Source of the DNA: Bacteroidaceae bacterium | GTDB taxonomy: Bacteria > Bacteroidota > Bacteroidia > Bacteroidales > Bacteroidaceae | Direction: 5' to 3' | Length of the DNA: 64,000 nt | NCBI GenBank assembly: GCA_024697945.1 | Contig: JAILRU010000086.1 | Location: 1 to 64,000, forward strand | Shown here: piece by piece, positions 45,051-55,200 of the stretch | Layout of the letters: every line of letters begins with the position of its first letter | How positions within the stretch are numbered: the first letter of the stretch is position 1 | The notes under the pieces: generated by a model | Told to the model about the DNA's origin: nothing | Databases searched by the model: none | The model's input: only the letters and a program-made list of their open reading frames with translations | Program-made: the position numbers and the translations under genes

Positions 45051-46051
45051 TGGCTAATAAATTAATAGTTTCACTTTCACCGCATGTTCACGGAGGAGAT
45101 TCCGTGCAGAAGAACATGTACGGTGTCTGCATAGCATTGGTACCCGCATTGCTTGCCAGCTTATGGTTCTTCGGAATGGGTGCTGCCATCGTTCTCGCAA
45201 CATCGGTGGCTTCCTGTGTTTTCTTTGAATGGGCCATCACAAAGTTTTTGCTAAAACGCTCGGGCTGTTCCATCTGCGATGGCAGTGCAATCCTGACAGG
45301 TTTGTTGCTGGGCTTCAACCTGCCAAGTAACCTGCCCCTCTGGATTATCATTATAGGTGCCCTCGTTGCCATTGGCATCGGAAAGATGACATACGGTGGC
45401 TTAGGACAGAATCCCTTCAATCCCGCTCTCGTTGGCCGCGTCTTCCTGCTCATCAGTTTCCCGGTGCAGATGACGACATGGCCTGTAGCCGGACAACTCA
45501 CGGCTTACACAGATGCTGAGACGGCAGCAACTCCGCTCTTCATTATGCAGAATGCCATTGCAAGCGGTGACCCTTCAGAACTGAACAAACTGCCGGATGC
45601 ATTTAACATGCTCATCGGTCAGACAGGAGGTTCTTTGGGCGAAGTGAGTGCCCTACTCCTCCTGCTTGGTTGCGCTTTCATGCTTTGGCGCAAAATCATC
45701 ACCTGGCATATTCCCGTCAGCATTCTCGGCACGGTTGCTATCTTCTCCGGCATCATGCATACGGTTAATCCTGTATATGCAATGCCGCATGTTGTGCTTA
45801 TGAGTGGTGGTCTTATTCTCGGTGCCTGCTTCATGGCAACAGACTATGTTACCTCCCCTATGACGGGAAAAGGACAAATCATCTATGGTGTCTGCATCGG
45901 TCTGCTCACCGTCATCATCCGTAACTGGGGAGCCTATCCGGAAGGCATGTCATTCGCGATTCTCATCATGAATGCCTTCACCCCTCTCATCAATACTTAT
46001 TGCAAGCCTGATCGTTTCGGCGAGGTCATCAGAAAGGAGGAAAAGAAATGA
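45050..46051 (+). CDS. rnfD: Rnf complex subunit RnfD
   Basis: Integral membrane subunit (333 residues, about nine spans) that carries a covalent flavin and belongs to the NqrB/RnfD family. Conserved stretches include GGLGQNPFNPALVGRVFLLISFP and GACFMATDYVTSPMTGKGQ. The threonine in DAETAATPLF is the likely FMN attachment site. The stop overlaps the rnfG start by 4 bp (ATGA). Confidence 0.95.
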   Translation: MANKLIVSLSPHVHGGDSVQKNMYGVCIALVPALLASLWFFGMGAAIVLATSVASCVFFEWAITKFLLKRSGCSICDGSAILTGLLLGFNLPSNLPLWIIIIGALVAIGIGKMTYGGLGQNPFNPALVGRVFLLISFPVQMTTWPVAGQLTAYTDAETAATPLFIMQNAIASGDPSELNKLPDAFNMLIGQTGGSLGEVSALLLLLGCAFMLWRKIITWHIPVSILGTVAIFSGIMHTVNPVYAMPHVVLMSGGLILGACFMATDYVTSPMTGKGQIIYGVCIGLLTVIIRNWGAYPEGMSFAILIMNAFTPLINTYCKPDRFGEVIRKEEKK

Positions 46052-46644
46052 AGAAGCTCAAATCAACATGGTATAATATGGCCATTGTGCTGACCGCCAT
46101 TTCAGTCGTTGCAGGAGCGGCCCTGGGCTATGTCAACGATGTAACAAAAGGGCCCATCAAAGCCATTAAGGCACAGCAATTGGCAGACGGTATCGGAGAG
46201 GTGCTTTCAGCCAATGGACTGCAAGTTCCCGAAGCAGAAGTGACCGAAGCTGGTGCAACCATCTATCGCACAGAACAAGGTACAGCGGTTCAAGTAACTG
46301 ACCCCAAAGGTTTTGGTGGCAAACTGACGGTCCTCGTCGGTTTTAATGAGGAAGGGCAAGTGTTGGGTTATCGTGTAATGGAGTCAAGCGAGACACCGGG
46401 ACTTGGTGCTAAAGCACAGGACTGGTTCCAGAAAGGTCAGAAGGGCGACATTATCGGCAAGCAGGCAGGCAACCTGACCGTCAGCAAGGACGGTGGAGAA
46501 GTGGATGCCATCACTGCATCAACGATTACCAGCCGTGCTTTCCTGCGTTGCATCAATGCTGCCTACAAAGCTCTTTCCGAAAACTCTGCTGACGGCCAAA
46601 GTGGAGCAAGCCAGCAGGCCGGGAAGACAAATAATAATATATAA
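46048..46644 (+). CDS. rnfG: Rnf complex subunit RnfG
   Basis: A 198-residue subunit with one N-terminal membrane span (MAIVLTAISVVAGAALGYV) and a periplasmic FMN-binding domain. The flavin attachment motif is ITASTITSR and the family stretch ESSETPGLGAKAQDWF is present. The final 25 residues are hydrophilic and variable. Coupled to rnfD by a 4-bp overlap; rnfE follows after 19 bp. Confidence 0.95.
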   Translation: MKKLKSTWYNMAIVLTAISVVAGAALGYVNDVTKGPIKAIKAQQLADGIGEVLSANGLQVPEAEVTEAGATIYRTEQGTAVQVTDPKGFGGKLTVLVGFNEEGQVLGYRVMESSETPGLGAKAQDWFQKGQKGDIIGKQAGNLTVSKDGGEVDAITASTITSRAFLRCINAAYKALSENSADGQSGASQQAGKTNNNI

Positions 46645-46663
46645 TGTATAGGAGGAAACAGAA

Positions 46664-47245
46664 ATGAACAATATGAAAGTCCTACTTAACGGTATAATAA
46701 AGGAGAATCCAACCTTCGTACTCCTGCTTGGCATGTGTCCCACTTTGGGAACCACCAGTAGCGCCATGAATGGTATGTCGATGGGACTTGCCACGACGGC
46801 TGTTCTTGTCTTCTCCAACCTGATTATCTCACTTATCAAGAACCTCATCCCGGATATGGTGCGCATTCCCTCTTTCATTGTGGTGATAGCATCTTTGGTG
46901 ACCATTCTGCAAATGCTCATCAAGGCCTATGCTCCCGACGTGGATGCCAGCCTCGGCCTCTTCATTCCGCTTATCGTGGTGAACTGCATTATTCTGGGAC
47001 GCGCTGAAGCATTTGCAGCCAAGAACGGTGTCGTCAGCAGTATTTGTGATGGCATCGGCATGGGTATTGGTTTTACCATCGCCCTCACCCTTCTGGGTGC
47101 TGCCCGTGAACTGCTCGGCACAGGCAGGGTATTTGATATGACGCTCTTCCCAGAGGACTACGGAGCACTCGTCTTCGTGCTGGCTCCTGGTGCATTTATT
47201 GCTCTCGGCTATCTCATTGCAATCATCAACAAAGTCAAATCGTAA
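46664..47245 (+). CDS. rnfE: Rnf complex subunit RnfE
   Basis: A 193-residue polytopic membrane subunit (NqrD/RnfE family) with LLGMCPTLGTTSSAMNGMSMGLAT and PLIVVNCIILGRAEAFA. It pairs with RnfA to form the membrane core carrying an inter-subunit Fe-S cluster; the conserved Cys in MCPTLG and NCIILGRAE fit this. Confidence 0.95.
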   Translation: MNNMKVLLNGIIKENPTFVLLLGMCPTLGTTSSAMNGMSMGLATTAVLVFSNLIISLIKNLIPDMVRIPSFIVVIASLVTILQMLIKAYAPDVDASLGLFIPLIVVNCIILGRAEAFAAKNGVVSSICDGIGMGIGFTIALTLLGAARELLGTGRVFDMTLFPEDYGALVFVLAPGAFIALGYLIAIINKVKS

Positions 47246-47271
47246 ATAGTTAATCGTTAAATCGTAAATAG
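47236..47271 (+). repeat. TCGTAAA heptamer repeat before rnfA
   Basis: Units TCGTAAATAG/TTAATCGTTAAA/TCGTAAATAG. It begins within the last codons of rnfE and fills the gap to rnfA. Confidence 0.8.
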
Positions 47272-47273
47272 AT

Positions 47274-47894
47274 ATGGCTTACATACTTATCTTCATCACA
47301 GCGATTTTTGTTAATAACATTGTCCTGTCGCAGTTCCTGGGTATCTGTCCCTTCCTTGGTGTCAGCAAGAAGGTGGATTCTGCCCTTGGTATGGGAGCAG
47401 CAGTAGCTTTCGTGCTCACGCTTGCAACCATCGTGACCTACCTCCTGCAAATATATGTGCTCAAGGCATTCGACCTCGAATATCTCCAGACGATTGCCTT
47501 CATCCTGGTCATTGCAGCCCTCGTTCAGATGGTGGAGATTATCCTGAAGAAGAGTGCACCAGCCCTGTATCAGGCACTGGGCGTCTTCCTGCCACTCATC
47601 ACCACCAACTGCTGCATCCTTGGTGTAGCTATCCTCGTTGCGAACGGCACATACGCTACTCAGGGTCTCGAGCCCAACCTGCTGACCGGTGTCGTCTTTG
47701 CCCTGAGCACAGCTATCGGTTTTGCATTGGCACTTGTTGTTTTTGCAGGTATTCGCGAACAGCTGGCAATGATGGACGTGCCCAAAGGCATGCAGGGAAT
47801 GAGCATCGCCCTTGTCACTGCCGGTCTTCTGGCAATGGCCTTTATGGGTTTCAGCGGCGTAGATAACGGACTTAAGACCTTGTTTGGATTATAG
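47274..47894 (+). CDS. rnfA: Rnf complex subunit RnfA
   Basis: A 206-residue polytopic subunit (NqrE/RnfA family) with FVNNIVLSQFLGICPFLGVSKK and PLITTNCCILGVAILVAN. It is the partner of RnfE in the membrane core. Last gene of the rnf cluster; a CCCCCT...AGGGG hairpin word separates it from galE. Confidence 0.96.
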   Translation: MAYILIFITAIFVNNIVLSQFLGICPFLGVSKKVDSALGMGAAVAFVLTLATIVTYLLQIYVLKAFDLEYLQTIAFILVIAALVQMVEIILKKSAPALYQALGVFLPLITTNCCILGVAILVANGTYATQGLEPNLLTGVVFALSTAIGFALALVVFAGIREQLAMMDVPKGMQGMSIALVTAGLLAMAFMGFSGVDNGLKTLFGL

Positions 47895-47960
47895 ACCCCC
47901 TAAATCCCGTTAGGGGAAATAAATATGAATTTTGAATTTATTAATTTTGAATTTGAAAAT

Positions 47961-48977
47961 ATGAATATTCTTTTAACTGGTGGCGCAGGTTACATTGGAA
48001 GCCACACACTTATCGAGTTAGACAAAGCAGGCCACAGCGTGGTGGTAGTAGATAACTTTTACAATTCACAGCCCGAGGCAATCCGTCGTGTGGAGAAAAT
48101 CATCGGTCACAAGGTCACATTAATTGAGGCTGACATTCGCGACCGTGCCGCTATGGACAAAATCTTCACAGAACATAAGATAGATGCAGTCATCAACTTT
48201 GCTGGTTTAAAGGCTGTCGGAGAATCCGTAGCTAAGCCTCTCATGTATTATGAGACAAACATGAACGGCGTATTTGTTCTTGTTGACGTTATGCGCCAAC
48301 ATGGTTGTAAGAATATCATCTTCTCCTCCAGCGCCACGGTTTATGGCGACCCAGCCATTATTCCCATCACCGAGGAATGTCCCAAAGGCCAGTGTACCAA
48401 TCCATACGGTTGGACCAAGTCGATGATTGAGCAGGTATTGATGGATGTTCAGAAGGCTGACCCAGAATGGAACGTGGTCTTGCTGCGTTATTTCAACCCC
48501 ATTGGTGCACATGAATCGGGTCTGATTGGCGAGAACCCCAATGGCATCCCCAACAACCTGATGCCTTACATTACTCAGACTGCCATCGGTATTCGTAAGG
48601 AGCTGGGCGTCTTCGGTGACGATTATGATACTCACGATGGTACAGGCGTCCGTGACTACATCCATGTGGTGGATCTTGCAAATGGTCATGTCTGTGCGCT
48701 TAAGGCCATTAAGGAGAACAAGGGACTGGCCATCTATAACTTGGGAACTGGTCATGGTTATTCAGTCCTCGATGTTGTCAAGGCATTCGAGAAGGCAAAC
48801 GGTCTAAAGGTCCCCTACGTCATCAAGCCCCGTCGTCCAGGCGATATTGCCACATGCTACTGCGACCCTGCCAAGGCTAAGGCTGAGTTGGGATGGGAAG
48901 CAAAGTTTGGCATTGAGGAAATGTGCCGCGATTCCTGGAACTTCCAGAAGAATAATCCTAAAGGTTACGAGGTATAG
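47961..48977 (+). CDS. galE: UDP-glucose 4-epimerase
   Basis: GalE interconverts UDP-glucose and UDP-galactose with bound NAD. The Rossmann motif is at the start (MNILLTGGAGYIGSH) and the catalytic Ser/Tyr region reads FSSSATVYGDP...NPYGWTKSMIEQ. Length from 47961 is about 338, normal for GalE. The ORF track begins 36 bp earlier, where the codons are AATTTTGAA words (NFEFINFEFE), so that extension is repeat rather than protein. It is on the rnf strand but probably unrelated in function. Confidence 0.96.
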   Translation: MNILLTGGAGYIGSHTLIELDKAGHSVVVVDNFYNSQPEAIRRVEKIIGHKVTLIEADIRDRAAMDKIFTEHKIDAVINFAGLKAVGESVAKPLMYYETNMNGVFVLVDVMRQHGCKNIIFSSSATVYGDPAIIPITEECPKGQCTNPYGWTKSMIEQVLMDVQKADPEWNVVLLRYFNPIGAHESGLIGENPNGIPNNLMPYITQTAIGIRKELGVFGDDYDTHDGTGVRDYIHVVDLANGHVCALKAIKENKGLAIYNLGTGHGYSVLDVVKAFEKANGLKVPYVIKPRRPGDIATCYCDPAKAKAELGWEAKFGIEEMCRDSWNFQKNNPKGYEV

Positions 48978-49027
48978 TAATCAATCCATTAATCCACCCT
49001 TATACAAACAATTTAGGCTAATGTAAT

Positions 49028-52000
49028 ATGAAAAAGAGCATCCTTTCCCTAATTAGTCTCTGCTTTTTAACATCTCAACATCTCAATATCTCAATGTTGA
49101 AAGCAGAGCCTGTTGGCAAAGAGGCTGCGCTCTACACTGCGCAGACATACATGCTTGCTAAAGGCAAGACTGTCAATGCGACTCCCGCCCCATCCCAGAG
49201 TTCCCGAAAGAAGTCCAGCTCTGGGGAGACGGAGAATGAGCAGCCTTACTACTATGTATTCAATGCAGGAGGCAATGGTGGCTATGTTATTGTATCAGGC
49301 GATGACCGTACTGAGCCTATCCTCGGCTATGTCGAACAGGGTTCCTTCGACCCGGATAACATCCCTGAGAACATGCGTTCCTGGCTGCAATCCTATGCCG
49401 ATCAGATTAAGTACATCGTGGACAATGACATCCAGCCAGACTCTCCCCTTCTCAAGAAGCGCAACAAGGTCCAGGGCACAAAGCACAGCGTACCCGAGTT
49501 GTTGACAACTCGTTGGAACCAAGGAAGTCCATACAATATCACCTGCCCAAAGTACTACAAGGAAGAGGATGGCACCCAACACTATCCCGCTACTGGTTGT
49601 ACGGCAACAGCTATGGCACAGGTCATGTATTTCTACAGGCATCCCGATAAGACCAAGGCTGTCATTCCTGCCCATAGCAATACCTACACCTACACGGATA
49701 AGAGCGATGGTCAAAAAAAGACTGTCACAGTCACGGCAAAGGCCATACCACGCAATACCCCGATTGACTGGGATAACATGCGCGACACATATTCTTGGAA
49801 CGGCATTGAGAATGCCAATGCGCAGGACTCTGCTGTCGCCAACCTGATGCTCTACTGCGGTCAGTCAGTAAAGATGGGTTGGGGACCTTCCTCTGGTGCC
49901 AACTTCAGCGCTGAATCCTACATCAATATCTTTGGTTACGACAACAGTTGCTATGTAGGTGAACGTCGCGACTACAGCATCGACGACTGGTTCGACATGC
50001 TCTACAACGAGATAGAACAGGGTTATCCTGTCCTCTTCTCTGGTTTCTCATCCGGCGGTGGGCATGCTTTCGTGCTCGACGGCTTCGACGGCGATAATCT
50101 CTTCCACCTCAACTGGGGCTGGGGAGGCGGCAGCAACGGATGGTTCCTTGTAAGCATCCTCAACCCAGGTGACAACAGCGGCATCGGTGCAAGCAGCAGC
50201 AGCGACGGCTATAGCATGAGCCAGCGTGCACTCTTCAATCTCCGTCTGCCCGACAATGACAGAGCTGACACTTACCTCTTCATCAAAGATGTCGCTGTCA
50301 CTGGAGCCTCTTCCATCAAAGCCACATTTGAGAACAGGACGGGCGCTACCGGTAGCTTCAGTACTGGTATCGTCAAGTTGGACGATGACGGTGGCATTTC
50401 TCTTATCGGCACCGCACAATCCATCTCTAGCATGGAGAATGGCTCTTCCCAGACCAAGACCTTCAACCTCAAGAACAGACTCACCGAGGGCACTTACAGG
50501 CTTTCTCCCGCCAGCAAAGCCTCAAGGGGCAAGGTTTGGCGTGCAAAGTTCAATATGCGCAATCATTATATAGAGGCTGTAGTCGATAGCGAGGGCGCAG
50601 TCACCTTGACTCCCGTCGATATATCCAATGGCAGCTCCATCAGTATCGACACCATCACCTTCCCCAGCACTCGTATCGTAGGAAATGAACAGGAGGTAAA
50701 GGTAACCTATCGCAACAATGGCAACGAGTACTTCAAGACTATATACATGCATGTTAGCAAGACGGCCAGCAATCCTTCGAGTGACACCTATGTGAAAAGC
50801 AAGTCACAAGTCGCCGTTCGCGCAGACGAGACGGTCGATGTGTCATTCTTCTTCACGCCAGAAGAAACCGGCACTTATAAACTATGGTTCACCACATCAG
50901 AAAACGGTGGTGATATCGTCGGACGGGGCACTGTGGACATCGTCGAGGAATCGGAAGCTCCCAAGGCCAACCTCGTTGTCAGCTCCTACACCATCACTAA
51001 TCTCGTCGAAGGCATTGCATACGGCAAGCGCCTCGTTGGCAGGGCCGCCATCAGGAACAATGCAAAAGTTGACTTCAACGGCAGGATAAGACTGACAATA
51101 TGGAACCAGCCAAACAGCTCAGGTTCAGCATGGGGTGGTTCAAGCCACACCTATGATGTTGATATCATGGCCGGTAAGGTGGCTAGCGTCGAGTTTGAGT
51201 TCGATGGCCTCAGCGAGAACAACAAATACTATCTTAGTGCCTCCTATGTCAACCAAAGCGGTGAACTGGGCAACGGTGGCGTATGGGACTTAGGCGGTTG
51301 GGAAATGAAGGCTGGCTTGGCATTATGGAAGAACGATGGCTCTGTAACCGGCAAGGCATATAGCACATCCATTGGAATAACCTCCAACATCTGTGGAGTA
51401 CATGCCGATTGCAGCAAGAAAATCACCCGCATGACGCCAAACAAGAATCCAAACACCATATATGCTTTTGGCGCAAACATGGAAAGACCGGCCAGACTCG
51501 ACTCTGCCAACGTCGTAATCGGCAGTCATGCTGACCGCATCAATTTTGTCAATGACCAGCCTTATTACATACCTGTCACCTTCGATGCCGACAGTGCTTT
51601 CTTCACCTACACCTTCCCCGAGACAGAGGATGGTACGAAGTGGCATGCCTTTACGATGCCCTTCGAGGTTGACTCCATCTTCGTGGATGATATCCCCACC
51701 AGCCTCGACGATTCTCTCAAGCACTTCTGGATATACGAATTTGCTGCCCAGGGCAACGACGGTGAGATAATCTTTGCGCCTGCAACAGTGCTGCGGGGTG
51801 CCACGCCTTATATCATTGCAGCCGATTCCTACATGGCAGGGCGTTCTATTGTCTTCCGCTCACTCGACGTGCCGTTCTACAAGGCAGGCTCCAACAAGAT
51901 GGTCATTACCTCGTCGGACTACAAGTTCCACGGAAACACATTCGCACCCAAGCTCAAGGACTTCTACATGCTGAATGAAGATGGAACAGCTTTCGAGTAT

Positions 52001-52285
52001 GTTTCGGTGGCTAAGTTAATCTCAGCCGGGGCCTCCTACTTCACCACCTCCCTCCCCGAGGAACTGCGTCTGCCGAGCATCGTCCTGCCTAAGATACCTA
52101 CGGTACAGGTAATTCTTGGCGACATCAATGGCGACACTAAAGTAGATATTGCTGATGCCGTGAGCGTCCTGAACATCATGGCAGCAGGAGAGTTTAACAT
52201 AATTGCTGACATCAATGGCGACGGACAAATTGACATCGCCGACTTTGTCAGCATCCTTAACATCATGGCAGGAGATACAAAATGA
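49028..52285 (+). CDS. C10 cysteine protease with C-terminal dockerin pair (first of tandem)
   Basis: A 1085-residue secreted protease. The signal peptide includes SQHLNISMLKA, coded by an ACATCTCA word repeat. A streptopain-type propeptide is followed by the catalytic Cys at about 191 (TGCTATAMAQVMYFY) and His at about 346 (GGHAFVLDGFDGDNLFHLNWGWGG). Beta-sandwich repeats follow. The last 60 residues form two Ca-binding dockerin type I segments (DINGDTKVDIADAVSVLNIM and DINGDGQIDIADFVSILNIM). It ends in the dockerin pair instead of the DLSGRK tail of the other secreted proteases. The next gene is a close paralogue overlapping by 4 bp (ATGA), so the pair arose by tandem duplication and is co-translated. 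Confidence 0.92.
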   Translation: MKKSILSLISLCFLTSQHLNISMLKAEPVGKEAALYTAQTYMLAKGKTVNATPAPSQSSRKKSSSGETENEQPYYYVFNAGGNGGYVIVSGDDRTEPILGYVEQGSFDPDNIPENMRSWLQSYADQIKYIVDNDIQPDSPLLKKRNKVQGTKHSVPELLTTRWNQGSPYNITCPKYYKEEDGTQHYPATGCTATAMAQVMYFYRHPDKTKAVIPAHSNTYTYTDKSDGQKKTVTVTAKAIPRNTPIDWDNMRDTYSWNGIENANAQDSAVANLMLYCGQSVKMGWGPSSGANFSAESYINIFGYDNSCYVGERRDYSIDDWFDMLYNEIEQGYPVLFSGFSSGGGHAFVLDGFDGDNLFHLNWGWGGGSNGWFLVSILNPGDNSGIGASSSSDGYSMSQRALFNLRLPDNDRADTYLFIKDVAVTGASSIKATFENRTGATGSFSTGIVKLDDDGGISLIGTAQSISSMENGSSQTKTFNLKNRLTEGTYRLSPASKASRGKVWRAKFNMRNHYIEAVVDSEGAVTLTPVDISNGSSISIDTITFPSTRIVGNEQEVKVTYRNNGNEYFKTIYMHVSKTASNPSSDTYVKSKSQVAVRADETVDVSFFFTPEETGTYKLWFTTSENGGDIVGRGTVDIVEESEAPKANLVVSSYTITNLVEGIAYGKRLVGRAAIRNNAKVDFNGRIRLTIWNQPNSSGSAWGGSSHTYDVDIMAGKVASVEFEFDGLSENNKYYLSASYVNQSGELGNGGVWDLGGWEMKAGLALWKNDGSVTGKAYSTSIGITSNICGVHADCSKKITRMTPNKNPNTIYAFGANMERPARLDSANVVIGSHADRINFVNDQPYYIPVTFDADSAFFTYTFPETEDGTKWHAFTMPFEVDSIFVDDIPTSLDDSLKHFWIYEFAAQGNDGEIIFAPATVLRGATPYIIAADSYMAGRSIVFRSLDVPFYKAGSNKMVITSSDYKFHGNTFAPKLKDFYMLNEDGTAFEYVSVAKLISAGASYFTTSLPEELRLPSIVLPKIPTVQVILGDINGDTKVDIADAVSVLNIMAAGEFNIIADINGDGQIDIADFVSILNIMAGDTK
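49068..49096 (+). repeat. ATCTCAAC word repeat in a signal peptide
   Basis: Three 8-bp ATCTCAAC/ATCTCAAT units in frame, coding SQHLNISM at the end of the signal peptide. Confidence 0.85.
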
Positions 52286-55200
52286 AACGTTTAACATTAT
52301 CATTATCGACGCTCTGCTTCTTAGCATTTCTACCTTGCAACTATGCAACATTGAGAGCAGAGTCTGTCGGCGAGCAGGCTGCACTCTACACAGCCCAGTC
52401 ATTCATGCTTGCCAAGGGCAAGACAATTGAAACCTCCCCCGTCACCTCCCAAGGTGGGAGCCATCGCAGGAAAGCAGCCTCGACGGAGGAGGAGACTCCC
52501 TATTATTATGTATTCAATGTAGGAGGCGATGGTGGCTACGTCATCGTTTCCGGCGACGACCGCACAGAGCCTATCCTCGGTTACGTTGACCAGGGTACAT
52601 TCGACCCCGACAACATTCCCGAGAACATGAGTTCCTGGCTGCAGTTCTATGCCGACCAGATAAAGTACATCAAGGACAATGACATCCAGCCGGATTCTCC
52701 TATTCTCAAGAAACGTAATAAGGTGAGCGGCACAAAGCACAGCATACCCGAGCTGCTGACCACACGCTGGAACCAGGGAAATCCATACAACATCACCTGT
52801 CCCAAGTACTACAAGGGCGACGGCTCACAGCACTACCCTGCTGCTGGCTGTGTGGCAACTGCAATGGCACAGGTCGTTTACTACTACAAGTTCCCAGAAA
52901 AGACAAAGGCTGTCATCCCTGCCCATTCCAATACATATAAATTGGACGACGGTACCGAGAAGACAGTCACAGTAAAGGCCGTACCGCGCGGCACAACCAT
53001 TGATTGGGAGAACATGCGCGACACCTATTCCTGGAATGGCTTTGACAATGCCAATGCACAGGACACAGCTGTTGCCAATCTGATGCTCTACTGCGGTCAG
53101 TCTGTCAAGATGGGCTGGGGAGCCTCATCGGGCGCTACCACTTCAAGGGCTCGCGATGTCTTCGTCAATTACTTTGGCTACAATTCGAGTGCCTATTGGG
53201 GAGGTCGTGGAAGCTATTCGATAGATGAATGGTTCGAGATGCTCTACGACGAGATGGAAGCCGGTTATCCGGTCCTCTACTGCGGTCATTCTTCGGGCGG
53301 CGGCCATGCCTTCGTAATCGACGGCTTCGATGGCGACAACCTGTTCCACGTCAATTGGGGCTGGGGCGGCGGCAGCAACGGCTGGTTCCTCATAGGCATC
53401 CTCAATCCTGGCGACAACAGCGGTATGGGAGCCAGCAGCAGCAGCGACGGCTATAGCATGAGCCAAGGTGCGCTCTTCAATCTTCGTACCACCGCGCCTC
53501 CCAAGCAAGACACCCATCTTTATATCGGCGATGTCTCGATAGCCAACCAAACCATCAAGGCAACGTTCACGAACAAGACGGGTTCCACCGGCGCCTTCAA
53601 CACAGGTATTGTCATGCTCGATGAGGATGGCTCGCTTGCGCTTGTAGGAAACAAACAAACCATTTCCAGCATGGAAAACGGCGCGACTCAATCTAAGGCC
53701 TTCTCCCTCAGGAAGAAGCTTCCCGAAGGCACCTACAGGCTTTCTCCCGCCAGCAAGTCTTCGAGGGGTGAGGTATGGCATCCAAAATATAACATGCAGA
53801 GCCAGTACATCGAGGCTGTCGTCGATGCTGACAGTACCGTCACCCTAACTCCCATCAACATCTCCGTCGGGAATCAGGTCAGCATCAGCATCGACACCAT
53901 CACCTTCCCGGGCACCCGCATCATGAAGAAGGAGCAGGAGGTGAAGGTGAAGTTCCGCAACGATGGTGCAGAGTACTTCAAGACAGTCTATTTCTTTGCC
54001 AGCCAGACAAACAAGAAGGTCTATACCGAAAGCAAGTCGATGGTTGCCATTCGTACAGGCGAGACGGCAGAGGTGTCGTACTTCTTCACGCCGGACACGA
54101 CTGGCATCTACAACCTCTGGTTCTGCAACGACGACAAGGGCAACGGCGTAATAGGTCAAGGCACGATGGAAGTCATCGACGAAGCAAGTGCGGTCAAGGC
54201 CAACCTCGCTGTCTCGTCCTATACCATCAACAATCTCGTCGAAGGCATTGCTTACGGCAAACGCCTGATTGGCAGGGCAACCATCAAGAACAATGCTAAA
54301 GAGGACTACCACGGAAGCGTCAAGTTCCAGCTCTGGAATCAGAAGGTTGGAAACAACACGGCGTACAGCGGTCCCACCCGCACATACCATATAGATGTCG
54401 TTGCGGGTAAGACTGCCAGTGTGGAATTTGAGTTCGATGGCCTGAGCGAAGGCTATTACTACCGCTTCAAGGTATCGTATGGCAATCAGGACGGCACATT
54501 GTCCAACGGCGGTCTTTGGGACAACAGATGGGAGATGAAGGCCGGTTTGCTTACCTGGAAGACCGACGGAACCGTAGCTGGCCAGGCATATCGTGCCACG
54601 TTCTCGGCACCCACGACTGCCTGTGGCGTGTATGCCGACTGCGGTAAGATCACACGTTTGCGTCCTAACGCGAATCCCAATACCATCTATGCCTTTGCAC
54701 CCGACATGAAGATACCGGCCAGCCTCGATTCATCCAATGTCGTAAGCGGCAACCACGCAAAGCGCATCAATCTGGTCAACGACAAGCCCTACTACATTCC
54801 AACCACCTTCGATGCCGATAGCGCTTCCTTCACCTACACCTTCCCCGAGACAGAGGACGGTACGAAGTGGCACGCCCTTACGATGCCCTTCGAGTCGGAC
54901 TCCATCTGTGTCGATAGCATCCCCGTCTCGCTCTCCGACACGCTCAAGCATTTCTGGATATACGAGTTCACAGCCGAGGACAGCAAGGGGAACATCGTCT
55001 TCAAGCCAGTCACCAAGCTACGTGGAGGAACACCCTACATCATTGCAGCCGATTCCTACATGGCGGGGCGCTCCATCGTCTTCCATGCGACCGACGTATC
55101 CTTCTTCAAGACGGGTACGGACAAGATGCTTGTTTCATCGCCAGGCTACAAGTTCCACGGCAACACCCATGCCCCGAGGCTCAAGGACTGCTACTTGCTG

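Noticed and set aside
46395-46415. GGTGCTAAAGCACAG in rnfG as a fourth double-hairpin copy
   Set aside because: Only a few bases match and they encode the conserved RnfG residues GLGAKAQD.
47925-47960. N-terminal extension of GalE
   Set aside because: It translates AATTTTGAA repeat words; normal GalE starts at 47961.
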